Below, piece by piece: positions 17,540 to 27,300 of a stretch of 64,000 nt of DNA. Below the pieces are notes generated by a model. The model had not been told where the DNA came from, searched no databases, and was given only the letters and a program-made list of their open reading frames with translations. The DNA is taken from positions 124,001-188,000 of the forward strand of contig JBEKGS010000006.1 in the NCBI GenBank assembly GCA_050012675.1, written 5' to 3'. A program made the position numbers and the translations under genes. The DNA is from Fen-455 sp050012675. GTDB taxonomy: Bacteria > Actinomycetota > Acidimicrobiia > Acidimicrobiales > Bog-793. Numbering within the stretch: the stretch's first letter is position 1; every line of letters begins with the position of its first letter.

Positions 17540-18112
17540 ATGAAACTGAAACTGCGTGACTACAGGCGAGTTGTCCTCGGAGTCGCAGTGGTTTGCGGAG
17601 CGATCTTGCTGCCGACAGCCACCCTGGCCGCATCGGCAACCGCGAACGCTCGGGCCTCGATACAAAGCTGTGGAGCTGCCAGCACCGAGGTGTGGGCAGC
17701 GGTCGAGGGCGACGGCACCGCAGGCACGATCTACTACGAGCTCGAGTTCAGCAATGTGGGGCGGCAGCCATGCACATTGCGCGGCTGGCCGAGTGTCTGG
17801 GGTGTCAGCGCGACCGGCGCCCAGATCGGTGATCCCGCTTCCCACCGCGGAGTCGCGACCACCGTGGCACTCCAGCCGGGCGGTACCGCCCACGCCATCC
17901 TCGGTGTCGTGGACACCGGCGCATTGTGTGCAGGCCCGGGCGTCACAGTGGCAGGCCTGAGGGTCGTCCCACCTGGTGAGGCACTTCCCAGGCCCGCAGG
18001 CGAAGCCGATGAGGTGGAGAACTTCTCGGTCCAGGTCTGTCCCCACGAGTCGTCCATGAACGTTCTCGCCGTCCACTCCGGAGTGGGGATTCCCAACTAC
18101 ACCTTCTCTTGA
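17540..18112 (+). CDS. Secreted DUF4232 domain protein
   Basis: A 190-residue protein. It has an N-terminal signal peptide (basic MKLKLRDYRR, hydrophobic VVLGVAVVCGAILLP, and a likely AXA cleavage around residues 32-38). One DUF4232 domain follows, with cysteines in IQSCGA, QPCTLRGWPSVWG, GALCAGP and VQVCPHE that could form two disulfides. DUF4232 proteins are exported actinobacterial proteins of unknown function. ATG at 17540 is preceded by a strong AAGGAGG (17527-17533). The gene appears monocistronic and ends before a 17-bp perfect inverted repeat. Confidence 0.87.
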   Translation: MKLKLRDYRRVVLGVAVVCGAILLPTATLAASATANARASIQSCGAASTEVWAAVEGDGTAGTIYYELEFSNVGRQPCTLRGWPSVWGVSATGAQIGDPASHRGVATTVALQPGGTAHAILGVVDTGALCAGPGVTVAGLRVVPPGEALPRPAGEADEVENFSVQVCPHESSMNVLAVHSGVGIPNYTFS

Positions 18113-18241
18113 ACCTGTGGCGGCGGGCACCACAGCGGTCCCAACGAATCGCCCCCGGGCGGCACTCAGGTCCGGCGCCGATCGCCCTGCCCAGGCGGAC
18201 GGCGGGAGCGAAAGGCGCCCCAGATCTGACGAACCGCCAGT

Positions 18242-18282
18242 GATGACCGGCACCGTGTTGCTACGACACGGTGCCGGTCATC
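18242..18282. terminator. Bidirectional terminator: 17-bp perfect inverted repeat
   Basis: The arms at 18242-18258 and 18266-18282 are perfect reverse complements over 17 bp with a 7-nt loop (TGCTACG). The repeat lies between two convergent genes, 130 bp after the DUF4232 stop, and its right arm overlaps the stop codon of the minus-strand zincin gene. It has no T-run, as is common in high-GC actinobacteria. A protein-binding palindrome is less likely at a convergent junction. Confidence 0.7.
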
Positions 18283-18613
18283 CCCACCCGAGCTCCTCGA
18301 GTCGGCCGTCTCCGATACCGAAGTGATGCCCGACCTCGTGGATCACCACCCGGCGCACCATGTCGACGACTTCCTCCGGCGTCTTGCAGGCTCGGCAGAT
18401 CGTGGCCATGAAGATCGTGATGCGATCGGGAGTCGTTGCCGAGTAGTGCGCTCCCCGGCTCGTCAACGGGACGCCTTGGTAGAGGCCGAGCAGTCGACCG
18501 GGCGGGCTGTGGTCGTCCACCATGACGGCGACGTTTTCCATGGCGGCACCGAGCTCTGCAGGTATGCCGTCGAGAGCATCGGCCACCAGCGTCTCGAACT
18601 GCTCGACCGACAT
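18278..18613 (-). CDS. Minimal zinc metalloprotease-like protein (zincin-like, HExxH)
   Basis: A 111-residue protein with HEVGHHFG at residues 92-99, the HExxH zinc signature, near the C-terminus. The preceding DRITIFMATICRAC and the ALDGIPAELGAAMENVAVMV start match the small possibly-metallopeptidase family common in actinobacteria (Zincin_1-like). These are among the shortest zincins and their substrates are unknown. In-frame ATGs at 18634, 18622 and 18613 are possible; 18613 gives MSVEQFETLV, the usual family start. No signal peptide, so it should be cytoplasmic. Confidence 0.85.
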   Translation of the reverse strand: MSVEQFETLVADALDGIPAELGAAMENVAVMVDDHSPPGRLLGLYQGVPLTSRGAHYSATTPDRITIFMATICRACKTPEEVVDMVRRVVIHEVGHHFGIGDGRLEELGWG

Positions 18614-18868
18614 GGTGACCATGCCCAAGATCATGCCAGCACGTCGAGCCGTAGCAGGCCGATGCGAAGACCAGGCGGGCGGCTCGACCCGGGTTCACAG
18701 CACGCGTGTTGTGCCGGGACCGGTCCGGCGCGCCGGTTCGAGCGGCCGAACATCCCAGAAGAGCGTCTCGGCACTTCACACCTGCTCGGAAGGGGAGGGT
18801 GCCGGCCTGGTCGTTTCCTTCGTTGTGTCTGCCGCCCCGTACGGCGGTGCAGAGCTTGCGGAGGCGCC

Positions 18869-19195
18869 CTAGTCGCCGAGGCTACGGAACATGAAAAGGC
18901 GCCCGTCCTCGTGAGGCATCGACTCCACGAACTCCCAACCCTTCTGCGACATGTCGTTCAGGAGGTTCTCGACAGCCAATCGGCCGAATTGGCCGCCATG
19001 GCTGAACGGGTGGTTCAGAAGCTGGACCGTGTACTTGTAGCGCCCACGGACGTGAACCACAGGTTTGGCTAGTGGTTCTGTTGTTTGTCGCCGGAGCTCC
19101 TCGGCCCACCGTTTCGTGATCTCCGCCTCGTTCGCGATCACCTCGGCCTGGTGTTTAGCGATCTCCTCCGCTTGCCGCGCGAAGCTCTCTGTCAT
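18869..19195 (-). CDS. Hypothetical protein with DUF4177-like C-terminal half
   Basis: A 108-residue protein. Residues 1-40 form a charged helix likely to be a coiled coil (ARQAEEIAKHQAEVIANEAE). The second half, with YKYTVQLLNH, a helix (LAVENLLNDM) and QKGWEFVES followed by a terminal strand GRLFMFR, resembles the DUF4177 pattern. The function is unknown. ATG at 19195 is chosen since it begins the coiled-coil; the frame continues to 19264 without support. It may be co-directional with, but is 255 bp upstream of, the zincin gene, and the space between them has no recognisable gene. Confidence 0.6.
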   Translation of the reverse strand: MTESFARQAEEIAKHQAEVIANEAEITKRWAEELRRQTTEPLAKPVVHVRGRYKYTVQLLNHPFSHGGQFGRLAVENLLNDMSQKGWEFVESMPHEDGRLFMFRSLGD

Positions 19196-19544
19196 GACGA
19201 CAGGATACCCGGGGACAAGCAGCGCCTCGGCTCGTGAAGCCAGTGCCCGACGTCCCGTCCTCAACGCGGGACCACCAGGTGGCGGCCATGATCCAATGCC
19301 GCGACGCGACAGCCCAAAGACGCCGGCTAATTCGTCTTCGCTCCTTTGGCTATCTTCGGTGTCGGCGGCAGAACTGCCGAAAAGAATTGTATTTCAGCAG
19401 GTCACGGACCTGTCGAGTGACCTCGTCAAGAAGAGTCTTGTTCTTGGCATTATGCCCGCGCCGTCGATCTGCCCATGAGCATGACTCCTTATGGGTAGGG
19501 TAGAGGGTGAAACAGGCTCGGATCCATAGGAGGCGAATCGTCTA
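19196..19544. other. Divergent intergenic region with two small palindromes
   Basis: 349 bp between the DUF4177-like gene (minus) and pruA (plus). I see no gene. It holds CAGGTC-ACG-GACCTG (19399-19413) and GGCAT-T-ATGCC (19446-19456), both perfect palindromes suitable for dimeric regulators. A possible minus-strand minus-10 (TACAAT, 19387-19392) borders the first. AGGAGG at about 19528 is the pruA Shine-Dalgarno, with an 11-nt spacing. Regulation of pruA through one of these palindromes is inference. Confidence 0.4.
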
Positions 19545-21173
19545 ATGGACGCCATTACGTCTGTGCCAGTTCCGTATAACGAGCCCGTACGCGAGTATCC
19601 ACCGGGCAGCCCACAAAGCGACTCGTTGCACCGCAGAATCTCCGAATTGGAGCGTGACCGGCGTGAGCTGACGCTGACTGTCGGCGGCAAGCGGCGGATG
19701 GCTGGTGGCAGCCCGTTCACCATCGTTCAACCGCACAGACGTAGCCATGTGCTGGGGGACTCGGCGCAGGCGACCGAGGCGGACGTGGCCAGCGCCGTGC
19801 GTGCCGCCAAGGAGGCCGCTCCCAGTTGGCGCGATCTGCCCTTCGACGAGCGTGCGGCGGTCTTCCTGCGCGCAGCAGATCTGCTGGCGGGTCCTTGGCG
19901 GGACACCTTGAACGCGGCGACCATGCTCGGCCAGTCGAAGTCCGTGCAGCAGGCGGAGATCGACTCAGCGTGTGAACTGATCGACTTCTGGCGGTTCAAC
20001 GTGCACTTTGCCCGGAGCATCCTCGCTGAACAGCCCAGCTCGGCACCCGGCGAGTGGAACCGTACCGACCACAGGCCCTTGGACGGTTTCGTGACGGCGA
20101 TCACGCCGTTCAACTTCACCGCGATTGCCGGCAATCTTCCTACCGCCCCGGCGTTGATGGGCAATACGGTGGTGTGGAAGCCCGCCTCCACGCAGCTGTT
20201 GGCCGCCCACTTCCTCATGTTGCTGTGGGAAGCAGCCGGACTGCCCCCCGGTGTCATAAACCTCATCACCGGTGGCGCTGCCGCGATGAGCAACGTGGCC
20301 CTGACCGACCCCGAGTTCGCAGGCCTTCATTTCACGGGGTCGACGTGGACGTTCAACTCGATGTGGCGGATCGTCGGGGAGAACCTCGACCGTTACCGAA
20401 CTTACCCGCGCCTTGTCGGTGAGACCGGCGGCAAGGATTTTGTGGTCGCACACAGCTCTTGTGACCAGGCGTCACTGGTCACTGCGCTGGTACGCGGGGC
20501 TTACGAGTACCAGGGCCAGAAGTGCTCGGCCGCCTCCCGTGCGTATCTACCCCGGTCCCTCTGGGACAACGGGCTGCGCGAGGCACTGGTCGACACGACC
20601 AGGACCATCTCCTACGGCGACGTGACCGACTTCCGTCACTTCGGCGGGGCGGTCATCGACGCCCACTCGTTCGCCGAGCACAGTGAGCTGTTCGAGCGGG
20701 TACGCCACGAGAAACAGGTGGAGATCCTCTCAGGTGGTGTCGCCGACGATCGTGAAGGGTTCTTCGTGCAGCCGACCATCCTTCTTGGCGACGATCCCCG
20801 TCATGAGATCTTCACGACCGAGTACTTCGGCCCCATCTTGGCCGTCTTCGTCTATCCCGACCACGACTATTCGAGCGTCCTCGACCTCGTCGACACGACG
20901 AGCCCGTACGCGCTGACCGGTTCGGTGTTCGCCACTGACAGGACGGCCATCGACCAGGCGCAGCGAGCGCTGCGCTTTGCCGCGGGCAATTTCTATGTCA
21001 ACGACAAGCCCACGGGTGCGGTTGTCGGTCGCCAGCCTTTCGGAGGGTCGCGTGGGTCAGGGACCAACGACAAGGCCGGATCGAAGCTGAACCTGCTCCG
21101 TTGGACCAGCCCGAGATCTATCAAGGAGTCATTCGTTCCGCCCACGCAACACGGGTACTCGCACATGGCGTGA
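19545..21173 (+). CDS. pruA: L-glutamate gamma-semialdehyde (1-pyrroline-5-carboxylate) dehydrogenase
   Basis: A 542-residue aldehyde dehydrogenase that oxidises glutamate-5-semialdehyde to glutamate in proline catabolism. ITPFNFTAIAGNLPTAPALMGN at about residue 186, GETGGKDF near 292 and catalytic Cys327 in YQGQKCSAASRAY are hallmarks of monofunctional P5C dehydrogenases. NDKPTGAVVGRQPFGG near the end is also diagnostic. The length matches monofunctional actinobacterial PruA. No proline dehydrogenase (PutB) gene is adjacent, so the pathway partner is encoded elsewhere. The start has AGGAGG upstream. Confidence 0.95.
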   Translation: MDAITSVPVPYNEPVREYPPGSPQSDSLHRRISELERDRRELTLTVGGKRRMAGGSPFTIVQPHRRSHVLGDSAQATEADVASAVRAAKEAAPSWRDLPFDERAAVFLRAADLLAGPWRDTLNAATMLGQSKSVQQAEIDSACELIDFWRFNVHFARSILAEQPSSAPGEWNRTDHRPLDGFVTAITPFNFTAIAGNLPTAPALMGNTVVWKPASTQLLAAHFLMLLWEAAGLPPGVINLITGGAAAMSNVALTDPEFAGLHFTGSTWTFNSMWRIVGENLDRYRTYPRLVGETGGKDFVVAHSSCDQASLVTALVRGAYEYQGQKCSAASRAYLPRSLWDNGLREALVDTTRTISYGDVTDFRHFGGAVIDAHSFAEHSELFERVRHEKQVEILSGGVADDREGFFVQPTILLGDDPRHEIFTTEYFGPILAVFVYPDHDYSSVLDLVDTTSPYALTGSVFATDRTAIDQAQRALRFAAGNFYVNDKPTGAVVGRQPFGGSRGSGTNDKAGSKLNLLRWTSPRSIKESFVPPTQHGYSHMA

Positions 21174-21370
21174 CGAGCCCTCAGCCGGCTCCGGCAGAGG
21201 CGTTCTGCGCCGGGGCACGCCCGGGCGCCGGCACCGGCCAGGGCACGCCATCATCGTTTGGACGGCGTTGCTCGGACGACCCTCGGATCGGACAGGAGTC
21301 GGTTTCACCGGGTTCGGTGCCGAGTGAATAATCTCGTTCGGGGCCGGACCCATCCGGAAAGGAGGATCAC

Positions 21371-21718
21371 GTGGCCGAGGTAACCGTCGACGGCGACGAG
21401 CTGGTGGTTCGCCTGAGGGCGATCGAGAAGATGGAAGCCGTTCACGGGGAGGTCAGAGTGCCCCTCCGGTCAGTCACAGGCGTCGAGGTGCTAGACGACG
21501 CCATTGGAGCGGTCCATGGGTTCCGTGTCGGTACGGGCATTCCGGGATCGGTGGCCATCGGCACCTTCACCTCCCGCAACGACAAGATTTTCGCGGTCGT
21601 ACATCACGACACCCCGCGCGGCGTCCGGGTGCGTCTTGAAGGTGCTCAGTTCGACGAACTGATCGTGGGTTGTGATGATCCCGACTCAGTAGCCTCGACC
21701 CTGCGTCCGCCTGGCTGA
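21371..21718 (+). CDS. Conserved hypothetical protein, small beta-rich domain
   Basis: A 115-residue soluble protein that I recognise only as an uncharacterised actinobacterial family. It starts with VTVDGDELVVRLRAIEKMEAVHGEVRVPL, has FRVGTGIPGSVAIGTF in the middle and ends in a strand/helix (FDELIVGCDDPDSVASTLRPP). The pattern of short strands with a C-terminal helix is reminiscent of bacterial PH-like domains. GTG at 21371 follows a very strong GGAAAGGAGG. No export signal. It is monocistronic. Confidence 0.72.
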   Translation: MAEVTVDGDELVVRLRAIEKMEAVHGEVRVPLRSVTGVEVLDDAIGAVHGFRVGTGIPGSVAIGTFTSRNDKIFAVVHHDTPRGVRVRLEGAQFDELIVGCDDPDSVASTLRPPG

Positions 21719-21765
21719 ACTTAGGGGTCGTTGCGTCCAGGCGAGAGAAGATCGAACTTTCTCGA

Positions 21766-21795
21766 GCAGCTGGTCTGGCCGTCAGCGCCAGCTGC
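21766..21795. terminator. Hairpin between convergent genes
   Basis: GCAGCTGG (21766-21773) pairs perfectly with CCAGCTGC (21788-21795) over a 14-nt loop. It sits between the plus-strand small protein and the minus-strand MauE/thioredoxin fusion gene, where a shared terminator is expected. A weaker CGAGA/TCTCG stem precedes it at about 21742-21764. Confidence 0.5.
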
Positions 21796-21813
21796 GGCCG
21801 CCTCCGGTCGCCG

Positions 21814-24028
21814 TCACAATCCTGGTACGAGGGTCGAGATCTTTATCTTCTTGCCGAGCCGCGTGAGGTAGACGTCACAGTGCGCAAGCGGATGCTTCAA
21901 TCCGCCGGGGCAGTTTCTCTCACAGACTGAGTCAAGGTCGTAGCAGGCTCCGGTGTAGTTGCAGCAACCTTCGAGCTTGACGGTGCAGATGAGCGTTGAA
22001 CAAATGGCCTTTTCTGCCGTTGACGTTATTGTGTCCTTCGCGATATCCGCGCCGAATTCACTCTCCTCGCCGAGATTCAACAGCGACGCACCCGTGTAGG
22101 CAGCACCCATTGTCGTCAAGGCGAGATCATTCTCGAAGCCACCGCCGACGGCAGCGGAAAGAATGCCTTTCACCAAAGGCAGTGCGAGCTTGATCGTCGT
22201 TATCGAGGCTGCCTCTCCAGCTACAGCCAGTGGTGTGAGGACCCCGATCATGACCGCCAACGCCGCACTGCACACCTCCTCGCAACTAGCGGCTTCATCG
22301 GCGGCAGCGGTGCGCTCCGGCTCCTGGCGGACGTCCGATCGGAGCCGAGGTTCCTCGCGGGTGGTGTCGGCGGCTCCCGTTCCACGCGCCTTGTTGTCCA
22401 ACGAGGTTGTCTGGGCCGCGGCGCCGCTTGGCATCGCGGGACTGGAAGCGACGTCGATGGAGACCACTTGGCCGGCTGAGTTCGTGGCCACGACGGACGT
22501 GATCTTGCCCTTGGAGTCGAAGATCGCAGCCGATGCGGTGCCTCCGGCTCGTGAAGCTCGTGTTGGTTCCGATGAACGAAATCGCCCCGTTCTGCTGCAG
22601 CCCTAGAGCTGTCGGCTCGCCGCTCTGCGAGAAACCCTGCGTCAGCAGGTAGGAGTGGATGCTCAGGTAGGCCGGCAGCTTGTTCGCGTAGTTGAGGCAC
22701 AGGTCGTTGGCTGTGCACTTTTGCTTACAAGGACGACAGACCAGCTCCTTCGGCCGCGAGCCTGGCGAAGGCGCATCGCAGATCGTGCACGTTCCGCACG
22801 TTGGGCACTGGACTCCCTTGTTCCCCGTGGAAAGCAGCTTTGCCGTGAGATCGAGTGCCCGCCCGAGGCTTGATGCCACCGAGGCGAAGAGCCCAGCACT
22901 CATGCCCGCTGTCAGCGTCTCTCTACGGCTGAGGACTGTTTGCAGAGAAGAGGTCACAGGAAACAGACCTTCGCCGGACAGCGGAGGGCTTGGCTCGTTC
23001 AGCGGCTCAGCGGAGTCTCCGCAGGACGAATGGGCGCCCGCGCCGTCGGCGTATCGCCTGGCAAGACCCCGGATGGCTTGCGGTCCGACAACTAGTTCCT
23101 CGGTGCGGGAGCCGGATTCGCTCAGCACCACAGCCGCCGGAGTGGCGAGAACGCCGTAACGGATCATCAGCGCGTCATCGACGTCCAGCAGTGACCGATC
23201 AGCGGGGAAGCCTGCCAGGAGATCACGGTTGAGATCTGCTGGCCCGCGGGTGACCAGGAGAAGCCTCTCTGTCATCTGTGGCCACAAATCCTGCAAGTCG
23301 GGCAGCAGTGATCGACAGGGACCGCATGCTGGGTCGATGAACACGAGTATGTTGCGCGTGCCGGCGGCAAGGGTCTCCGCGAGGGTCGTCACTCGGTCGT
23401 CGAGCAGAACTACTTGTGCAGACCCGGGATCGAACGACTGAGCGGGGCGCGGAGCGAACGCGCCGGTCTCTCCGTCCAGGGCTCCCGTCACAGTCGGCGC
23501 ACTCCTTCGCCGCAGTGTGCGGCCGCGCACAACGGCCGCGGCGAGAGACGTGGCGGCGAATGCCCCAGCGACGGCGATCCGGACATTTGTGCCGGCACCG
23601 GTCAGGTCGCTCACGAGCAGCCAGATGCGTGCCTGGTCGGACGGCACGGCAATGAGTGCCGAAGCCGAGATGAGGACCATGTTGCGAACGACCGTGGACC
23701 AGCCGATCCTCGATGAATGAAGACGCCCGAAGCAGTTGCACGTGCCAGCAAGCCCTTGGCTTATGTTCCTGACCACCAGCGCGGAGAACAGCACGAGGAG
23801 CAGGCATGATACGGCCGCGGCGATCCGCGAGGTCCGAGCGACGAGCAGTGCTCCGGCGACTGTCAACTCCAAGGCAGGCAGCGCCTGTACGGCCAGCTTC
23901 AACCGGGGGCTCAACCGGAAAGTCTCGAGCAAGAGAGGAGTGCTCCGAGGGCTCAGGAGCTTCCCGAACGCTGCGGCTGCGTACACCATCGCCAGGGTGA
24001 GCCGAAGAACAACCCCGAATGTCGCCAC
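21814..24028 (-). pseudogene. MauE-type membrane domain + thioredoxin-like domain + Tat-like motif + cysteine-rich C-terminus, with one frameshift
   Basis: Starting at GTG 24028, the first frame gives four to five TMs with the MauE/DoxX redox motif CNCFG (97-101). It continues into a thioredoxin-like domain with CGPC (235-238) and a cis-Pro TP (296-297), an internal twin-arginine stretch LSRRETLTAGMSAGLFAS (366-383), and cysteine clusters CPTCGTCTIC (408-417) and CRPCKQKC (431-438). After residue 493, near 22546, the frame decays into arginine-rich nonsense. Moving +1 by one base restores a sensible continuation (GGTASAAIFDSKGKITSVVA...), with a hydrophobic helix and a second cysteine-rich tail (CCNYTGACYDLDSVCERNC), ending at 21814. 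The total, 2215 bp, is one base over 738 codons. Either the gene has a one-base insertion, the assembly has an error, or the shift is programmed. MauE and MauD-like proteins assemble disulfides in the methylamine dehydrogenase small subunit; here pieces of such a system appear fused. Function is inference. Confidence 0.72.
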
Positions 24029-24379
24029 TTGTTCCCCCCAAAGGCCGACTCAAACAGTTCGCTGTTGTGCTGCTCGCATCTTCGATGTGCGTAGAGGTGA
24101 TCTCGGCAAAATGCCCGCCACGGGTCCTTGTCGCCACACGGGCTGCCACACTGCGCCAGCCCGTGCTCACAGGGTTCCCAGGGGTCATCGTATACCTGGA
24201 CATTTCATCCGGAACGTGTTTGTCCCGCGCTCGTCGGTTCAAGAGATCCCGTGTGGTCCAAGCGGGCGGCTTTCTTGTCGCCAGGTTGCCGACTTTGACC
24301 ACCACATCGCCGTGTCAACCCCGGGGGGCAGTCGTCCGCCCGGGACCGAGCCAACACATGGATCGGTAGTATCCAGCAG
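24029..24379. other. Divergent intergenic region
   Basis: 351 bp between the MauE/thioredoxin fusion gene (start 24028, minus) and the cyclase/AAA regulator (start 24380, plus). Open frames on both strands have unnatural composition and were not called. A TAGTAT element at 24367-24372, only 7 bp before the plus-strand ATG, could be a minus-10 for a leaderless or nearly leaderless transcript. No clear minus-35 is seen. GGGGGG precedes the minus-strand GTG as its Shine-Dalgarno. Confidence 0.35.
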
Positions 24380-27300
24380 ATGGTGGGGGTGTGCGGAGAG
24401 TGTGGATCGCCGGCCCCGCACGAGGCGAGATTCTGCGCGAGTTGCGGCGCAAGGCTGGTTGGCGAGAACAGGGACGATGTCCGCAAGACAGTGACGGCAC
24501 TGTTCTGTGACCTTGTGGGCTCGACCGGCCTTGGTGAGAGGACAGACCCCGAGAATCTGCGGGCGTTGCTAGAGCGTTACTACGCCGTGATGCGGACTGC
24601 CCTCGAACGTCACGGCGGGAAGGTGGAGAAGTTCATCGGCGATGCCGTTGTGGGCTTCTTCGGTATCCCCACCATCCGGGAGGACGATGCCGTGAGGGCG
24701 GTGCGAGCCGCTTTCGACATGCACCGGGCACTTGTTGAGATCAACCCGGAGCTGTCCGAACGATGGGGCATCGAGCTAGCCGTGCGCATCGGGGTCAACA
24801 CCGGTGAGGTGCTCGTGAGCGGGCCGGCCGATCACACCGTCGGCGACGCAGTGAACGTCGCCGCCCGCCTCCAACAGGCGGCCGGTGCGGGCGAGGTTCT
24901 CGTCGGCGAGACGACGTGGCGTCTTGTGAGGCAGTGGGTCGCTGGGGAACCCCTCCCGCCCCTCGAGCTCAAGGGCAAGGCCCAGTCCGTGGCCGCGTGG
25001 CGCATACGTTCGGTGGCCGGCGTGACCGAGGAGCCGAACGTCTCAGCGAGCTTGCGCGCCCGGCTTGTGGGCCGTGACCGTGAGCTAGCCATGCTGCGCC
25101 AGTGCTTGGAGCGCGCGGAGGCGGACCGCAGCTGTCAGCTGTTCACGCTCCTCGGCGCGGCAGGGGTGGGCAAGTCGCGGCTCACCGACGAGTTCCTGAC
25201 CGATCTCGCGCCGAACGTGCGGGTGATCCGCAGCCGTTGCCTGTCCTACGGGGACGGGACCTCCTTGTGGCCTCTGCTGGAGATGTTGCGGGCCTCAGCC
25301 GGGTTGACCGGTGCGGAGGACGACCACGAGGGCCGAGCACGTATGAGCGCGGCTTACGGCGACGCGCCCGATGCGGCGCAGGTCACGTGGTTGCTGTCTC
25401 CCCTGGCCGGGCTCGGTGGAGCGCCGGCGGCCATCGAGGAGGTGCAGTGGGCCGTTCGTCGTTTCCTCGAGGCGCTTGCCCGATCGGGCCCGGTCGTCTG
25501 GGTGGTCGAAGACCTCCAGTGGGCTGAGCCCGCCTTTCTGGCCATCGTCGAAGACGTTGTGGACTGGACCCGTGACGCGGCGCTCGTCGTGCTGTGCCTG
25601 GCCCGGCTCGAGTTCCTGGACGATCATCCGACCTGGGGCGGCGGGAAGCTGAACGTCACCAGCATGTTGCTCAGACCCATGTCCACGAGCGAGTCAGCGC
25701 AGCTCGTCGACGAGCTTCTCGGTGGGGCGGGCCTGCCCGCAGGGGTGCTCGACCGGGTCGTGTCCGGATCGGGAGGCACTCCGCTGTTCGTGGAGCAGCT
25801 GTTGGCCATGCTCGTCGACGACGGTCTGCTCCACCACGGCGTCGACGGCTGGAGCCTCGTCGGCGACCTTCGGAGCGTGACCGTGCCGCCAACCATCGGA
25901 GCGCTGCTCGCAGCTCGCATCGAGCGGCTGTCCAGCGGGGAACGCCTTGTGCTCGATGCGGCCTCGGTTGTGGGCCAGCTCTTCTACGCCGGCGCGATGT
26001 CAGAGCTGACCTCGCTCGATGCATCCGCGGTCTTGGGTCACATCCGCTCGCTGGTGAGAAAGGAGATGATCCGCTCCGCGCGAAGTGACCTGGCCGGTGA
26101 GGACGGGTTCGAGTTCACCCACATCCTCGTGCGCGACTCGGCGTACGGGGCGCTGCCGAAGGCGCGCCGGGCCGAGCTGCACGAGCGTTTTGCGCGATGG
26201 CTCGACAAGAGGGCGGACAGTTTTGCCGGTGAGGCTGACGAGTTCGTGGGTCATCACCTGGCAGAGGCCGTAGTGCTCCGGCGGTCGCTGGGCGCCGGTG
26301 ATGGAGCCACCGATGAGCGCGCCCAAGAGGCGGCGACGCGTCTGGCAGCGGTCGCGTGGCGACTTATGGGCACCGACCTGGTTTCGGCTGCCGCCCTTTA
26401 CGCCCGTGCCGCGGATCTCGTCCCGGGCACCTTGCTCGGGCTGGACCTGCGATGTCGTCACGGCATGGCTCTGTACCGGGCCCAGGAGATGGGAGCCTCC
26501 CGAGCCGTCCTGGACGACGTGCTGCGCGAGGTCGAACAGTGCGGCGACCGGAGCCTGTCCCTGCGGGCCCGACTGGCGTGGCTGGAGGTCGCTGGGCACA
26601 CCGAGAGCGACCTCACGACCGCCGAGATCTCGGCCGCGGTGGCGGATGCTCTAGCGCACTTCGGGTCAGTTGGTGACGACGAGGGACTGGCGCTTGCCTA
26701 TTCGGCACGGCGCACCGTCTTGAACCTGGAGGGACGCTGGGATCCGATGGTGGAGGTCTGCGAGCAAGTGATGTACCACGCCGCGCGTTGTGGTGACCGG
26801 CACCTGGTCGAGGAGGCCCGAGCCTTCCGATACGCGGCACTGATCTACGGACCCTGCCCGTCCCAAGCGGCGCTCGATCTCATAGGCAGGGAAGCAGAGC
26901 CCGGTGAGACCGCCGGCGTCGCGTACGGAACTCGGCGCATGCTAGAAGGCAACATCCTCGCCAACCTGGATCGGCCGGACGAGGCGCGTGCCGCCTTGGG
27001 CGACGCCAAGTCGGTGTTCGCAGAGCTGCACAGCACCATGCACCTGCTTCATCTGGCTTTCGTATCCGCCTGTGCCGAGACCACCCTCGGTGACGACCAG
27101 GCGGCCGCGCGCTATCTCACGTCGATGTTCGAGGAACTCGCCCGCACCGACGAGCGCTCCTATCTCTCCACTGTGGCTCCCATGTTGGGCGCCATCCGGC
27201 TTCGGGAGGGGAACCTCGAGGCGGCGAGAGATCTGGCAGGCATGGGACGCCGCCTGGCACTCCCGGAGGACACGGTGTCCCAGAGCTTCTGGCGCATCGT

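Noticed and set aside
18715..18760. tRNA-like T-loop (GGTTCGAGC)
   Set aside because: No matching acceptor, D or anticodon arms nearby, so it is not a tRNA gene.
21814..22491. The 225-residue minus-strand frame as an independent gene
   Set aside because: It lacks a Shine-Dalgarno, and the residues just before its first ATG/GTG continue sensibly into the upstream frame with a single-base shift, so it is better read as the C-terminus of the large gene.
23223..24305. 360-residue minus-strand frame in another register from the MauE/thioredoxin gene
   Set aside because: The MauE frame has recognisable TMs and redox motifs; this one is Arg/Ser-rich and shows no fold.
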